64,000 nucleotides of DNA from Auanema rhodensis (lineage: Eukaryota; Nematoda; Chromadorea; Rhabditida; Rhabditidae). Made by a program: the position numbers and the translations under genes. Numbering within the stretch: the first letter of the stretch is position 1; the number at the start of each line of letters is the position of its first letter. Positions 52,201 through 64,000 of the stretch are shown here, one piece after another. The DNA lies in contig OZ059896.1 of NCBI GenBank assembly GCA_964057225.1, forward strand, positions 4,154,001 to 4,218,000, given 5' to 3'. Under the pieces are notes generated by a model. It ran no database searches, was not told where the DNA came from, and worked only from the letters and a program-made list of their open reading frames with translations.

Positions 52201-55200
52201 TTGAAAACCGCATCTCTTTATCTTTCACGTGAGGCGAGTTACATACCAAGTGCACATCACGTGTACATTTAATTAGCATAAGTTAAAGTTCACGTAAATT
52301 TCAAAGTCATGGTTACCATGCACCAATATCAATAAAAATTTGTTTTTAGACTAATATGGACATGGGGAATCTAATTTTGAAAACCGCATCTCTTTATCTT
52401 TCACGTGAAGCGAGTTACATACCAAGTGCACATCACGTGTACATTTAATTAGCATAAATTAAAGTTCACGTAAATTTCAAACTCATGGTTACCATGAACC
52501 AATATCAATAAAAATTTGTTTTTAGACTAATATGGACATGGAGAATCTAATTATGAAAACCGCATCTCTTTATCTTTCACGTGAAGCGAGTTACATACCA
52601 AGTGCACATCACGTGTACATTTAATTAGCATAAATTAAAGTTCACGTAAATTTCAAAGTCATGGTTACCATGCACCAATATCAATAAAATTTTGTTTTTA
52701 GACTAATATGGATATGGGGAATCTAATTTTGAAAACCGCATCTCTTTATTTTTCACGTGAAGCGAGTTACATACCAAGTGCACATCACGTGTACATTTAA
52801 TTAGCATAAATTAAAGTTCACGTAAATTTCAAACTCATGGTTACCATGCACCAATATCAATAAAAATTTGTTTTTAGACTAATATGGACATGAGGAATCT
52901 AATTTTGAAAACCGCATCTCTTTATCTTCCACGTGAAGCGAGTTACATACCAAGTGCACATCACGTGTACATTTAATTAGCATAAATTAAAGTTCACGTA
53001 ATTTTCAAAGTCATGGTTACCATGAACCAATATCAATAAAAATTTGTTTTTAGACTAATATGGACATGGGGAATCTAATTTTGAAAACCGCATCTCTTTA
53101 TCTTCCACGTGAAGCGAGTTACATACCAAGTGCACATCACGTGTACATTTAATTAGCATAAATTAAAGTTCACGTAATTTTCAAAGTCATGGTTACCATG
53201 AACCAATATCAATAAAAATTTGTTTTTAGACTAATATGGACATGGAGAATCTAATTATGAAAACCGCATCTCTTTATCTTTCACGTGAAGCGAGTTACAT
53301 ACCAAGTGCACATCACGTGTACATTTAATTAGCATAAATTAAAGTTCACGTAAATTTCAAACTCATGGTTACCATGCACCAATATCAATAAAAATTTGTT
53401 TTTAGACTAATATGGACATGGAGAATCTAATTTTGAAAACCGCATCTCTTTATCTTTCACGTGAAGCGAGTTACATACCAAGTGCACATCACGTGTACAT
53501 TTAATTAGCATAAATTAAAGTTCACGTAAATTTCAAACTCATGGTTACCATGCACCAATATCAATAAAAATTTGTTTTTAGACTAATATGGACATGGAGA
53601 ATCTATTTTTAAAAACCGCATCTCTTTATCTTTCACGTGAAGCGAGTTACATACCAAGTGCACATCACGTGTACATTTAATTAGCATAAATTAAAGTTCA
53701 CGTAAATTTCAAACTCATGGTTACCATGCACCAATATCAATAAAAATTTGTTTTTAGACTAATATGGACATGGAGAATCTAATTTTGAAAACCGCATCTC
53801 TTTATCTTTCACGTGAAGCGAGTTACATACCAAGTGCACATCACGTGTACATTTAATTAGCATAAATTAAAGTTCACGTAAATTTCAAAGTCATGGTTAC
53901 CATGCACCAATATCAATAAAATTTTGTTTTTAGACTAATATGGACATGGGGAATCTAATTTTGAAAACCGCATCTCTTTATCTTTCACGTGAAGCGAGTT
54001 ACATACCAAGTGCACATCACGTGTACATTTAATTAGCATAAATTAAAGTTCACGTAAATTTCAAAATCATGGTTACCATGCACCAATATCAATAAAATTT
54101 TGTTTTTAGACTAATATGGACATGGGGAATCTAATTTTGAAAACCGCATCTCTTTATCTTTCACGTGAAGCGAGTTACATACCAAGTGCACATCACGTGT
54201 ACATTTAATTAGCATAAATTAAAGTTCACGTAAATTTCAAACTCATGGTTACCATGCACCAATATCAATAAAAATTTGTTTTTAGACTAATATGGACATG
54301 GAGAATCTAATTTTGAAAACCGCATCTCTTTATCTTTCACGTGAAGCGAGTTACATACCAAGTGCACATCACGTGTACATTTAATTAGCATAAATTAAAG
54401 TTCACGTAAATTTCAAACTCATGGTTACCATGCACCAATATCAATAAAAATTTGTTTTTAGACTAATATGGACATGGAGAATCTATTTTTAAAAACCGCA
54501 TCTCTTTATCTTTCACGTGAAGCGAGTTACATACCAAGTGCACATCACGTGTACATTTAATTAGCATAAATTAAAGTTCACGTAAATTTCAAACTCATGG
54601 TTACCATGCACCAATATCAATAAAAATTTGTTTTTAGACTAATATGGACATGGAAAATCTAATTTTGAAAACCGCATCTCTTTATCTTTCACGTGAAGCG
54701 AGTTACATACCAAGTGCACATCACGTGTACATTTAATTAGCATAAATTAAAGTTCACGTAAATTTCAAAGTCATGGTTACCATGCACCAATATCAATAAA
54801 ATTTTGTTTTTAGACTAATATGGACATGGGGAATCTAATTTTGAAAACCGCATCTCTTTATCTTTCACGTGAAGCGAGTTACATACCAAGTGCACATCAC
54901 GTGTACATTTAATTAGCATAAATTAAAGTTCACGTAAATTTCAAACTCATGGTTACCATGCACCAATATCAATAAAAATTTGTTTTTAGACTAATATGGA
55001 CATGGGGAATCTATATTTGAAAAACGCATCTCTTTATCGTTCACGTGAAGCGAGTTACATACCAAGTGCACATCACGTGTACATTTAATTAGCATAAATC
55101 AAAGTTCACGTAAATTTCAAAGTCATGGTTACCATGCACCAATATCAATAAAAATTTGTTTTTAGACTAATATGAACATGGGGAATCTAATTTTGAAAAC

Positions 55201-57919
55201 CGCATCTCTTTATCTTTCACGTGAAGCGAGTTACATACCAAGTGCACATCACGTGTACATTTAATTAGCATAAATTAAAGTTCACGTAAATTTCAAAGTC
55301 ATGGTTACCATGCACCAATATCAATAAAAATTTGTTTTTAGACTAATATGGACATGGGGAATCTAATTTTGAAAACCGCATCTCTTTATCTTTCACGTGA
55401 AGCGAGTTACATACCAAGTGCACATCACGTGTACATTTAATTAGCATAAATTAAAGTTCACTTAAATTTGAAAGTCATGGTTACCATGCACCAATATCAA
55501 TAAAATTTTGTTTTTAGACTAATATGGACATGGGGAATCTAATTTTGAAAACCGCATCTCTTTATCTTTCACGTGAAGCGAGTTACATACCAAGTGCACA
55601 TCCCGTGTACATTTAATTAGCATAAATTAAAGTTCACGTAAATTTCAAACTCATGGTTACCATGCACCAATATCAATAAAAATTTGTTTTTAGACTAATA
55701 TGGACATGGGGAATCTATATTTGAAAAACGCATCTCTTTATCTTTCACGTGAAGCGAGTTACATACCAAGTGCACATCACGTGTACATTTAATTAGCATA
55801 AATCAAAGTTCACGTAAATTTCAAAGTCATGGTTACCATGCACCAATATCAATAAAATTTTGTTTTTAGACTAATATGGACATGGGGAATCTAATTTTGA
55901 AAACCGCATCTCTTTATTTTTCACGTGAAGCGAGTTACATACCAAGTGCACATCACGTGTACATTTAATTAGCATAAATTAAAGTTCACGTAAATTTCAA
56001 ACTCATGGTTACCATGCACCAATATCAATAAAAATTTGTTTTTAGACTAATATGTACATGGAGAATCTAATTTTAAAAACCGCATCTCTTTATCTTTCAC
56101 GTGAAGCGAGTTACATACCAAGTGCACATCACGTGTACATTTAATTAGCATAAATTAAAGTTCACGTAAATTTCAAAGTCATGGTTACCATGCACCAATA
56201 TCAATAAAATTTTGTTTTTAGACTAATATGGACATGGGGAATCTAATTTTGAAAACCGCATCTCTTTATCTTTCATGTGAAGCGAGTTACATACCAAGTG
56301 CACATCACGTGTACATTTAATTAGCATAAATTAAAGTTCACGTAAATTTCAAACTCATGGTTACCATGCACCAATATCAATAAAAACTTGTTTTTAGACT
56401 AATATGGACATGGAGAATCTAATTTTGAAAACCGCATCTCTTTATCTTTCACGTGAAGCGAGTTACATACCAAGTGCACATCACGTGTACATTTAATTAG
56501 CATAAATTAAAGTTCACGTAAATTTCAAACTCATGGTTACCATGCACCAATATCAATAAAAATTTGTTTTTAGAGTAATATGGACATGGAGAATCTATTT
56601 TTAAAAACCGCATCTCTTTATCTTTCACGTGAAGCGAGTTACATACCAAGTGCACATCACGTGTACATTTAATTAGCATAAATTAAAGTTCACGTAAATT
56701 TCAAACTCATGGTTACCATGCACCAATATCAATAAAATTTTGTTTTTAGACTAATATGGACATGGGGAATCTAATTTTGAAAACCGCATCTCTTTATCTT
56801 TCACGTGAAGCGAGTTACATACCAAGTGCACATCCCGTGTACATTTAATTAGCATAAATTAAAGTTCACGTAAATTTCAAACTCATGGTTACCATGCACC
56901 AATATCAATAAAAATTTGTTTTTAGATTAATATGGACATGGGGAATCTATATTTGAAAAACGCATCTCTTTATCTTTCACGTGAAGCGAGTTACATACCA
57001 AGTGCACATCACGTGTACATTTAATTAGCATAAATCAAAGTTCACGTAAATTTCAAAGTCATGGTTACCATGCACCAATATCAATAAAATTTTGTTTTTA
57101 GACTAATATGGACATGGGGAATCTAATTATGAAAACCGCATCTCTTTATCTTTCACGTGAAGCGAGTTACATACCAAGTGCACATCACGTGTACATTTAA
57201 TTAGCATAAATTAAAGTTCACGTAAATTTCAAAGTCATGGTTACCATGCACCAATATCAATAAAATTTGTTTTTAGACTAATATGGACATGGGGAATCTA
57301 ATTTTGAAAACCGCATCTCTTTATTTTTCACGTGAAGCGAGTTACATACCAAGTGCACATCACGTGTACATTTAATTAGCATAAATTAAAGTTCACGTAA
57401 ATTTCAAACTCATGGTTACCATGCACCAATATCAATAAAAATTTGTTTTTAGACTAATATGGACATGGAGAATCTAATTTTAAAAACCGCATCTCTTTAT
57501 CTTTCACGTGAAGCGAGTTACATACCAAGTGCACATCACGTGTACATTTAATTAGCATAAATTAAAGTTCACGTAAATTTCAAAGTCATGGTTACCATGC
57601 ACCAATATCAATAAAAATTTGTTTTTAGACTAATATGGACATGGAGAATCTAATTTTGAAAACCGCATCTCTTTATCTTTCACGTGAAGCGAGTTACATA
57701 CCAAGTGCACATCACGTGTACATTTAATTAGCATAAATTAAAGTTCACGTAAATTTCAAACTCATGGTTACCACGCACCAATATCAATAAAAATTTGTTT
57801 TTAGAGTAATATGGACATGGAGAATCTATTTTTAAAAACCGCATCTCTTTATCTTTCACGTGAAGCGAGTTACATACCAAGTGCACATCACGTGTACATT
57901 TAATTAGCATAAATTAAAG

Positions 57920-60383
57920 TTCACGTAAATTTCAAACTCATGGTTACCATGCACCAATATCAATAAAATTTTGTTTTTAGACTAATATGGACATGGGGAA
58001 TCTAATTTTGAAAACCGCATCTCTTTATCTTTCACGTGAAGCGAGTTACATACCAAGTGCACATCCCGTGTACATTTAATTAGCATAAATTAAAGTTCAC
58101 GTAAATTTCAAACTCATGGTTACCATGCACCAATATCAATAAAAATTTGTTTTTAGACTAATATGGACATGGGGAATCTATATTTGAAAAACGCATCTCT
58201 TTATCTTTCACGTGAAGCGAGTTACATACCAAGTGCACATCACGTGTACATTTAATTAGCATAAATCAAAGTTCACGTAAATTTCAAAGTCATGGTTACC
58301 ATGCACCAATATCAATAAAATTTTGTTTTTAGACTAATATGGACATGGGGAATCTAATTTTGAAAACCGCATCTCTTTATCTTTCACGTGAAGCGAGTTA
58401 CATACCAAGTGCACATCCCGTGTACATTTAATTAGCATAAATTAAAGTTCACGTAAATTTCAAACTCATGGTTACCATGCACCAATATCAATAAAAATTT
58501 GTTTTTAGACTAATATGGACATGGGGAATCTATATTTGAAAAACGCATCTCTTTATCTTTCACGTGAAGCGAGTTACATACCAAGTGCACATCACGTGTA
58601 CATTTAATTAGCATAAATCAAAGTTCACGTAAATTTCAAAGTCATGGTTACCATGCACCAATATCAATAAAATTTTGTTTTTAGACTAATATGGACATGG
58701 GGAATCTAATTTTGAAAACCGCATCTCTTTATCTTTCACGTGAAGCGAGTTACATACCAAGTGCACATCCCGTGTACATTTAATTAGCATAAATTAAAGT
58801 TCACGTAAATTTCAAACTCATGGTTACCATGCACCAATATCAATAAAAATTTGTTTTTAGACTAATATGGACATGGGGAATCTATATTTGAAAAACGCAT
58901 CTCTTTATCTTTCACGTGAAGCGAGTTACATACCAAGTGCACATCACGTGTACATTTAATTAGCATAAATTAAAGTTCACGTAAATTTCAAAGTCATGGT
59001 TACCATGCACCAATATCAATAAAAATTTGTTTTTAGACTAATATGGACATGGAGAATCTAATTTTGAAAACCGCATCTCTTTATCTTTCACGTGAAGCGA
59101 GTTACATACCAAGTGCACATCACGTGTACATTTAATTAGCATAAATTAAAGTTCACGTAAATTTCAAACTCATGGTTACCACGCACCAATATCAATAAAA
59201 ATTTGTTTTTAGAGTAATATGGACATGGAGAATCTATTTTTAAAAACCGCATCTCTTTATCTTTCACGTGAAGCGAGTTACATACCAAGTGCACATCACG
59301 TGTACATTTAATTAGCATAAATTAAAGTTCACGTAAATTTCAAACTCATGGTTACCATGCACCAATATCAATAAAATTTTGTTTTTAGACTAATATGGAC
59401 ATGGGGAATCTAATTTTGAAAACCGCATCTCTTTATCTTTCACGTGAAGCGAGTTACATACCAAGTGCACATCCCGTGTACATTTAATTAGCATAAATTA
59501 AAGTTCACGTAAATTTCAAACTCATGGTTACCATGCACCAATATCAATAAAAATTTGTTTTTAGACTAATATGGACATGGGGAATCTATATTTGAAAAAC
59601 GCATCTCTTTATCTTTCACGTGAAGCGAGTTACATACCAAGTGCACATCACGTGTACATTTAATTAGCATAAATCAAAGTTCACGTAAATTTCAAAGTCA
59701 TGGTTACCATGCACCAATATCAATAAAATTTTGTTTTTAGACTAATATGGACATGGGGAATCTAATTTTGAAAACCGCATCTCTTTATCTTTCACGTGAA
59801 GCGAGTTACATACCAAGTGCACATCCCGTGTACATTTAATTAGCATAAATTAAAGTTCACGTAAATTTCAAACTCATGGTTACCATGCACCAATATCAAT
59901 AAAAATTTGTTTTTAGACTAATATGGACATGGGGAATCTATATTTGAAAAACGCATCTCTTTATCTTTCACGTGAAGCGAGTTACATACCAAGTGCACAT
60001 CACGTGTACATTTAATTAGCATAAATCAAAGTTCACGTAAATTTCAAAGTCATGGTTACCATGCACCAATATCAATAAAATTTTGTTTTTAGACTAATAT
60101 GGACATGGGGAATCTAATTTTGAAAACCGCATCTCTTTATCTTTCACGTGAAGCGAGTTACATACCAAGTGCACATCCCGTGTACATTTAATTAGCATAA
60201 ATTAAAGTTCACGTAAATTTCAAACTCATGGTTACCATGCACCAATATCAATAAAAATTTGTTTTTAGACTAATATGGACATGGGGAATCTATATTTGAA
60301 AAACGCATCTCTTTATCTTTCACGTGAAGCGAGTTACATACCAAGTGCACATCACGTGTACATTTAATTAGCATAAATCAAAG
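57920..60383. repeat. 352-bp dimer HOR series nested in a 1408-bp repeat
   Basis: Two monomer types alternate: one with AAAATTTTG and CATCCCGTG, the other with CTATATTTGAAAAACGC, usually followed by AAATCAAAG. The CATCCCGTG marker occurs at 58061, 58413 and 58765, then at 59469, 59821 and 60173, always 352 bp apart. The two sets of three dimers are offset by 1408 bp (eight monomers), with two other monomers (58976-59327) between them. Earlier single dimers are visible near 55440-55808 and 56689-57040. Confidence 0.85.
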
Positions 60384-63300
60384 TTCACGTAAATTTCAAA
60401 GTCATGGTTACCATGCACCAATATCAATAAAATTTTGTTTTTAGACTAATATGGACATGGGGAATCTAATTATGAAAACCGCATCTCTTTATCTTTCACG
60501 TGAAGCGAGTTACATACCAAGTGCACATCACGTGTACATTTAATTAGCATAAATTAAAGTTCACGTAAATTTCAAAGTCATGGTTACCATGCACCAATAT
60601 CAATAAAATTTTGTTTTTAGACTAATATGGACATGGGGAATCTAATTTTGAAAACCGCATCTTTTTATTTTTCACGTGAAGCGAGTTACATACCAAGTGC
60701 ACATCACGTGTACATTTAATTAGCATAAATTAAAGTTCACGTGAATTTCAAACTCATGGTTACCATGCACCAATATCAATAAAAATTTGTTTTTAGACTA
60801 ATATGGACATGGAGAATCTAATTTTAAAAACCGCATCTCTTTATCTTTCACGTGAAGCGAGTTACATACCAAGTGCACATCACGTGTACATTTAATTAGC
60901 ATAAATTAAAGTTCACGTAAATTTCAAAGTCATTGTTACCATGCACCAATATCAATAAAATTTTGTTTTTAGACTAATATGGACATGGGGAATCTAATTT
61001 TGAAAACCGCATCTCTTTATCTTTCACGTGAAGCGAGTTACATACCAAGTGCACATCACGTGTACATTTAATTAGCATAAATTAAAGTTCACGTAAATTT
61101 CAAACTCATGGTTACCATGCACCAATATCAATAAAAATTTGTTTTTAGACTAATATGGACATGGAGAATCTAATTTTGAAAACCGCATCTCTTTATCTTT
61201 CACGTGAAGCGAGTTACATACCAAGTGCACATCACGTGTACATTTAATTAGCATAAATTAAAGTTCACGTAAATTTCAAACTCATGGTTACCATGCACCA
61301 ATATCAATAAAAATTTGTTTTTAGACTAATATGGACATGGAGAATCTATTTTTAAAAACCGCATCTCTTTATCTTTCACGTGAAGCGAGTTACATACCAA
61401 GTGCACATCACGTGTACATTTAATTAGCATAAATTAAAGTTCACGTAAATTTCAAACTCATGGTTACCATGCACCAATATCAATAGAAATTTGTTTTTAG
61501 ACTAATATGGACATGGAGAATCTAATTTTGAAAACCGCATCTCTTTATCTTTCACGTGAAGCGAGTTACATACCAAGTGCACATCACGTGTACATTTAAT
61601 TAGCATAAATTAAAGTTCACGTAAATTTCAAAGTCATGGTTACCATGCACCAATATCAATAATATTTTGTTTTTAGACTAATATGGACATTAGGAATCTA
61701 ATTTTGAAAACCGCATCTCTTTATCTTTCACGTGAAGCGAGTTACATACCAAGTGCACATCACGTGTACATTTAATTAGCATAAATTAAAGTTCACGTAA
61801 ATTTCAAACTCATGGTTACCATGCACCAATATCAATAAAAATTTGTTTTTAGACTAATATGGACATGGAGAATCTAATTTTGAAAACCGCATCTCTTTAT
61901 CTTTCACGTGAAGCGAGTTACATACCAAGTGCACATCACGTGTACATTTAATTAGCATAAATTAAAGTTCACGTAAATTTCAAACTCATGGTTACCATGC
62001 ACCAATATCAATAAAAATTTGTTTTTAGACTAATATGGACATGGAGAATCTATTTTTAAAAACCGCATCTCTTTATCTTTCACGTGAAGCGAGTTACATA
62101 CCAAGTGCACATCACGTGTACATTTAATTAGCATAAATTAAAGTTCACGTAAATTTCAAACTCATGGTTACCATGCACCAATATCAATAAAAATTTGTTT
62201 TTAGACTAATATGGACATGGAGAATCTAATTTTGAAAACCGCATCTCTTTATCTTTCACGTGAAGCGAGTTACATACCAAGTGCACATCACGTGTACTTT
62301 TAATTAGCATAAATTAAAGTTCACGTAAATTTCAAACTCATGGTTACCATGCACCAATATCAATAAAAATTTGTTTTTAGACTAATATGGACATGGGGAA
62401 TCTAATTTTGAAAACCGCATCTCTTATCTTCCACGTGAAGCGAGTTACATACCAAGTGCACATCACGTGTACATTTAATTAGCATAAATTAAAGTTCACG
62501 TAAATTTCAAAGTCATGGTTACCATGCACCAATATCAATAAAAATTTGTTTTTAGACTAATATGGACATGGAGAATCTAATTTTGAAAACCGCATCTCTT
62601 TATCTTTCACGTGAAGCGAGTTACATACCAAGTGCACATCACGTGTACATTTAATTAGCATAAATTAAAGTTCACGTAAATTTCAAACTCATGGTTACCA
62701 TGCACCAATATCAATAAAAATTTGTTTTTAGACTAATATGGACATGGAGAATCTATTTTTAAAAACCGCATCTCTTTATCTTTCACGTGAAGCGAGTTAC
62801 ATACCAAGTGCACATCACGTGTACATTTAATTAGCATAAATTAAAGTTCACGTAAATTTCAAACTCATGGTTACCATGCACCAATATCAATAAAAATTTG
62901 TTTTTAGACTAATATGGACATGGAGAATCTAATTTTGAAAACCGCATCTCTTTATCTTTCACGTGAAGCGAGTTACATACCAAGTGCACATCACGTGTAC
63001 TTTTAATTAGCATAAATTAAAGTTCACGTAAATTTCAAACTCATGGTTACCATGCACCAATATCAATAAAAATTTGTTTTTAGACTAATATGGACATGGG
63101 GAATCTAATTTTGGAAACCGCATCTCTTATCTTCCACGTGAAGCGAGTTACATACCAAGTGCACATCACGTGTACATTTAATTAGCATAAATTAAAGTTC
63201 ACGTAATTTTCAAAGTCATGGTTACCATGAACCAATATCAATGAATATTTGTTTTTAGACTAATATGGACATGGGGAATCTAATTTTGAAAACCGCATCT

Positions 63301-64000
63301 ATTTATCTTTCACGCGAAGCGAGTTACATACCAAGTGCACATCACGTGTACATTTAATTAGCATAAAGTAAAGTTCACGTAAATTTCAAACTCATGGTTA
63401 CCATGCACCAATATCAATAAAAATTTGTTTTTAGACTAATATGGACATGGAGAATCTAATTTTGAAAACCGCATCTCTTTATCTTTCACGTGAAGCGAGT
63501 TACATACCAAGTGCACATCACGTGTACATTTAATTAGCATAAATTAAAGTTCACGTAAATTTCAAACTCATGGTTACCATGCACCAATATCAATAAAAAT
63601 TTGTTCTTAGACTAATATGGACATGGGGAATCTAATTTTGAAAACCGCATCTCTTTATCTTTCACGTGAAGCGAGTTACATACCAAGTGCACATCACGTG
63701 TACATTTAATTAGCATAAATTAAAGTTCACGTAATTTTCAAAGTCATGGTTACCATGAACCAATATCAATGAATATTTGTTTTTAGACTAATATGGACAT
63801 GGGGAATCTAATTTTGAAAACCGCATCTCTTTATCTTTCACGCGAAGCGAGTTACATACCAAGTGCACATCACGTGTACATTTAATTAGCATAAAGTAAA
63901 GTTCACGTAAATTTCAAACTCATGGTTACCATGCACCAATATCAATAAAAATTTGTTTTTAGACTAATATGGACATGGGGAATCTAATTTTGAAAAACGC

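Larger units (their letters stand above)
30113..64000. repeat. Satellite B array, 176-bp monomer, about 192 copies
   Basis: Head-to-tail tandem repeat with strict 176-bp spacing: the marker TTCACGTAAATTT occurs at 30113, 30289, 30465, 30641, 30817 and onward. Consensus GC is 57 of 176 (32.4%). Length is almost invariant; I noticed only a few 175-bp monomers (single T/A losses near 57263, 62420 and 63125). Each monomer holds GGTTACC, AATAAA, two CACGTG palindromes, GTGCAC and three short inverted repeats. Variants at a few positions (for example GAACC/GCACC after the GGTTACC dyad, AAAGTC/AAACTC, AAAAATTTG/AAAATTTTG, GGGGAATC/GGAGAATC) partition the array into subfamilies: AAAGTC types dominate the left part to about 42 kb and AAACTC types become frequent to the right. 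The array continues beyond the window. I see no sequence relation to satellite A beyond short A/T-rich words. Confidence 0.98.

Noticed and set aside
37665-59318. Seven 60-codon minus-strand reading frames (37665, 41889, 46289, 52097, 56497, 57728, 59136) with nearly identical products
   Set aside because: They are readings of the B monomer where a point change removes a stop. 176 is not a multiple of three, so the frame cannot continue; there is no domain, signal or start context. Their spacing (4400, 5808, 1408 bp and so on) only reflects HOR copying.
61680-61700. Telomere-like TTAGG word
   Set aside because: A single chance TTAGG produced by a G-to-T change in one monomer; no tandem telomeric repeats occur in the window.
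1-64000. CRISPR array or repeat-based defence locus
   Set aside because: The repeats are contiguous monomers of 176 or 351 bp without unique spacers, and there are no cas-like genes. The architecture is eukaryotic satellite DNA.
1-64000. tRNA, rRNA or other structured RNA genes, or Pol III promoters
   Set aside because: No A/B boxes, cloverleaf or rRNA-like segment is seen in either monomer.

Overview
The window is entirely tandem-repeat (satellite) DNA. I see no credible protein-coding gene, RNA gene, transposon, CRISPR array or unique sequence in it. Two unrelated AT-rich satellite families abut at one sharp junction. Satellite A fills 1-30112 with about 86 head-to-tail monomers of about 351 bp (350-352), with a hand-built consensus of about 31.6% GC. 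Satellite B fills 30113-64000 with about 192.5 head-to-tail monomers of 176 bp and about 32.4% GC. Both arrays run past the window ends.

The organism is a eukaryote; pure satellite arrays of this length with nucleosome-scale monomers (one and two times about 176 bp) are typical of centromeric, pericentromeric or subtelomeric heterochromatin. The species cannot be named from the sequence. Neither consensus is depleted in CpG (14 CpG in 351 bp of A, 5 in 176 bp of B), which argues against a heavily CpG-methylated vertebrate-type genome and fits an invertebrate such as an insect better; this is a weak inference.

Both arrays carry layered higher-order repeat (HOR) structure, seen as diagnostic variants recurring at exact multiples of the monomer. 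In A there are a 702-bp dimer (3157-4560, again at 4912 and 11931), a 1053-bp trimer duplicated in tandem (6315-8420), a 15-monomer 5264-bp unit in tandem (13334-23861), a 7019-bp (20-monomer) displaced copy (4561-7367 to 11580-14386), and a divergent 1403-bp tetramer in tandem at the array edge (26669-29474). In B there are 9-monomer units (1584 bp), a 20-monomer block copied as 21 monomers (39441-42960 to 43665-47360), a 2640-bp displaced copy (47537-49560 to 50177-52200), and a 352-bp dimer series nested in a 1408-bp repeat (57920-60383).

Each monomer also has built-in dyad symmetry. A carries a 39-nt nested hairpin-forming motif and a separate 14-nt inverted repeat. B carries three short inverted repeats plus two CACGTG palindromes per monomer, giving several hundred E-box-like sites in 34 kb. 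These are the best candidates for function (protein binding, non-B DNA, nucleosome phasing). No new enzymatic or defence system is visible.
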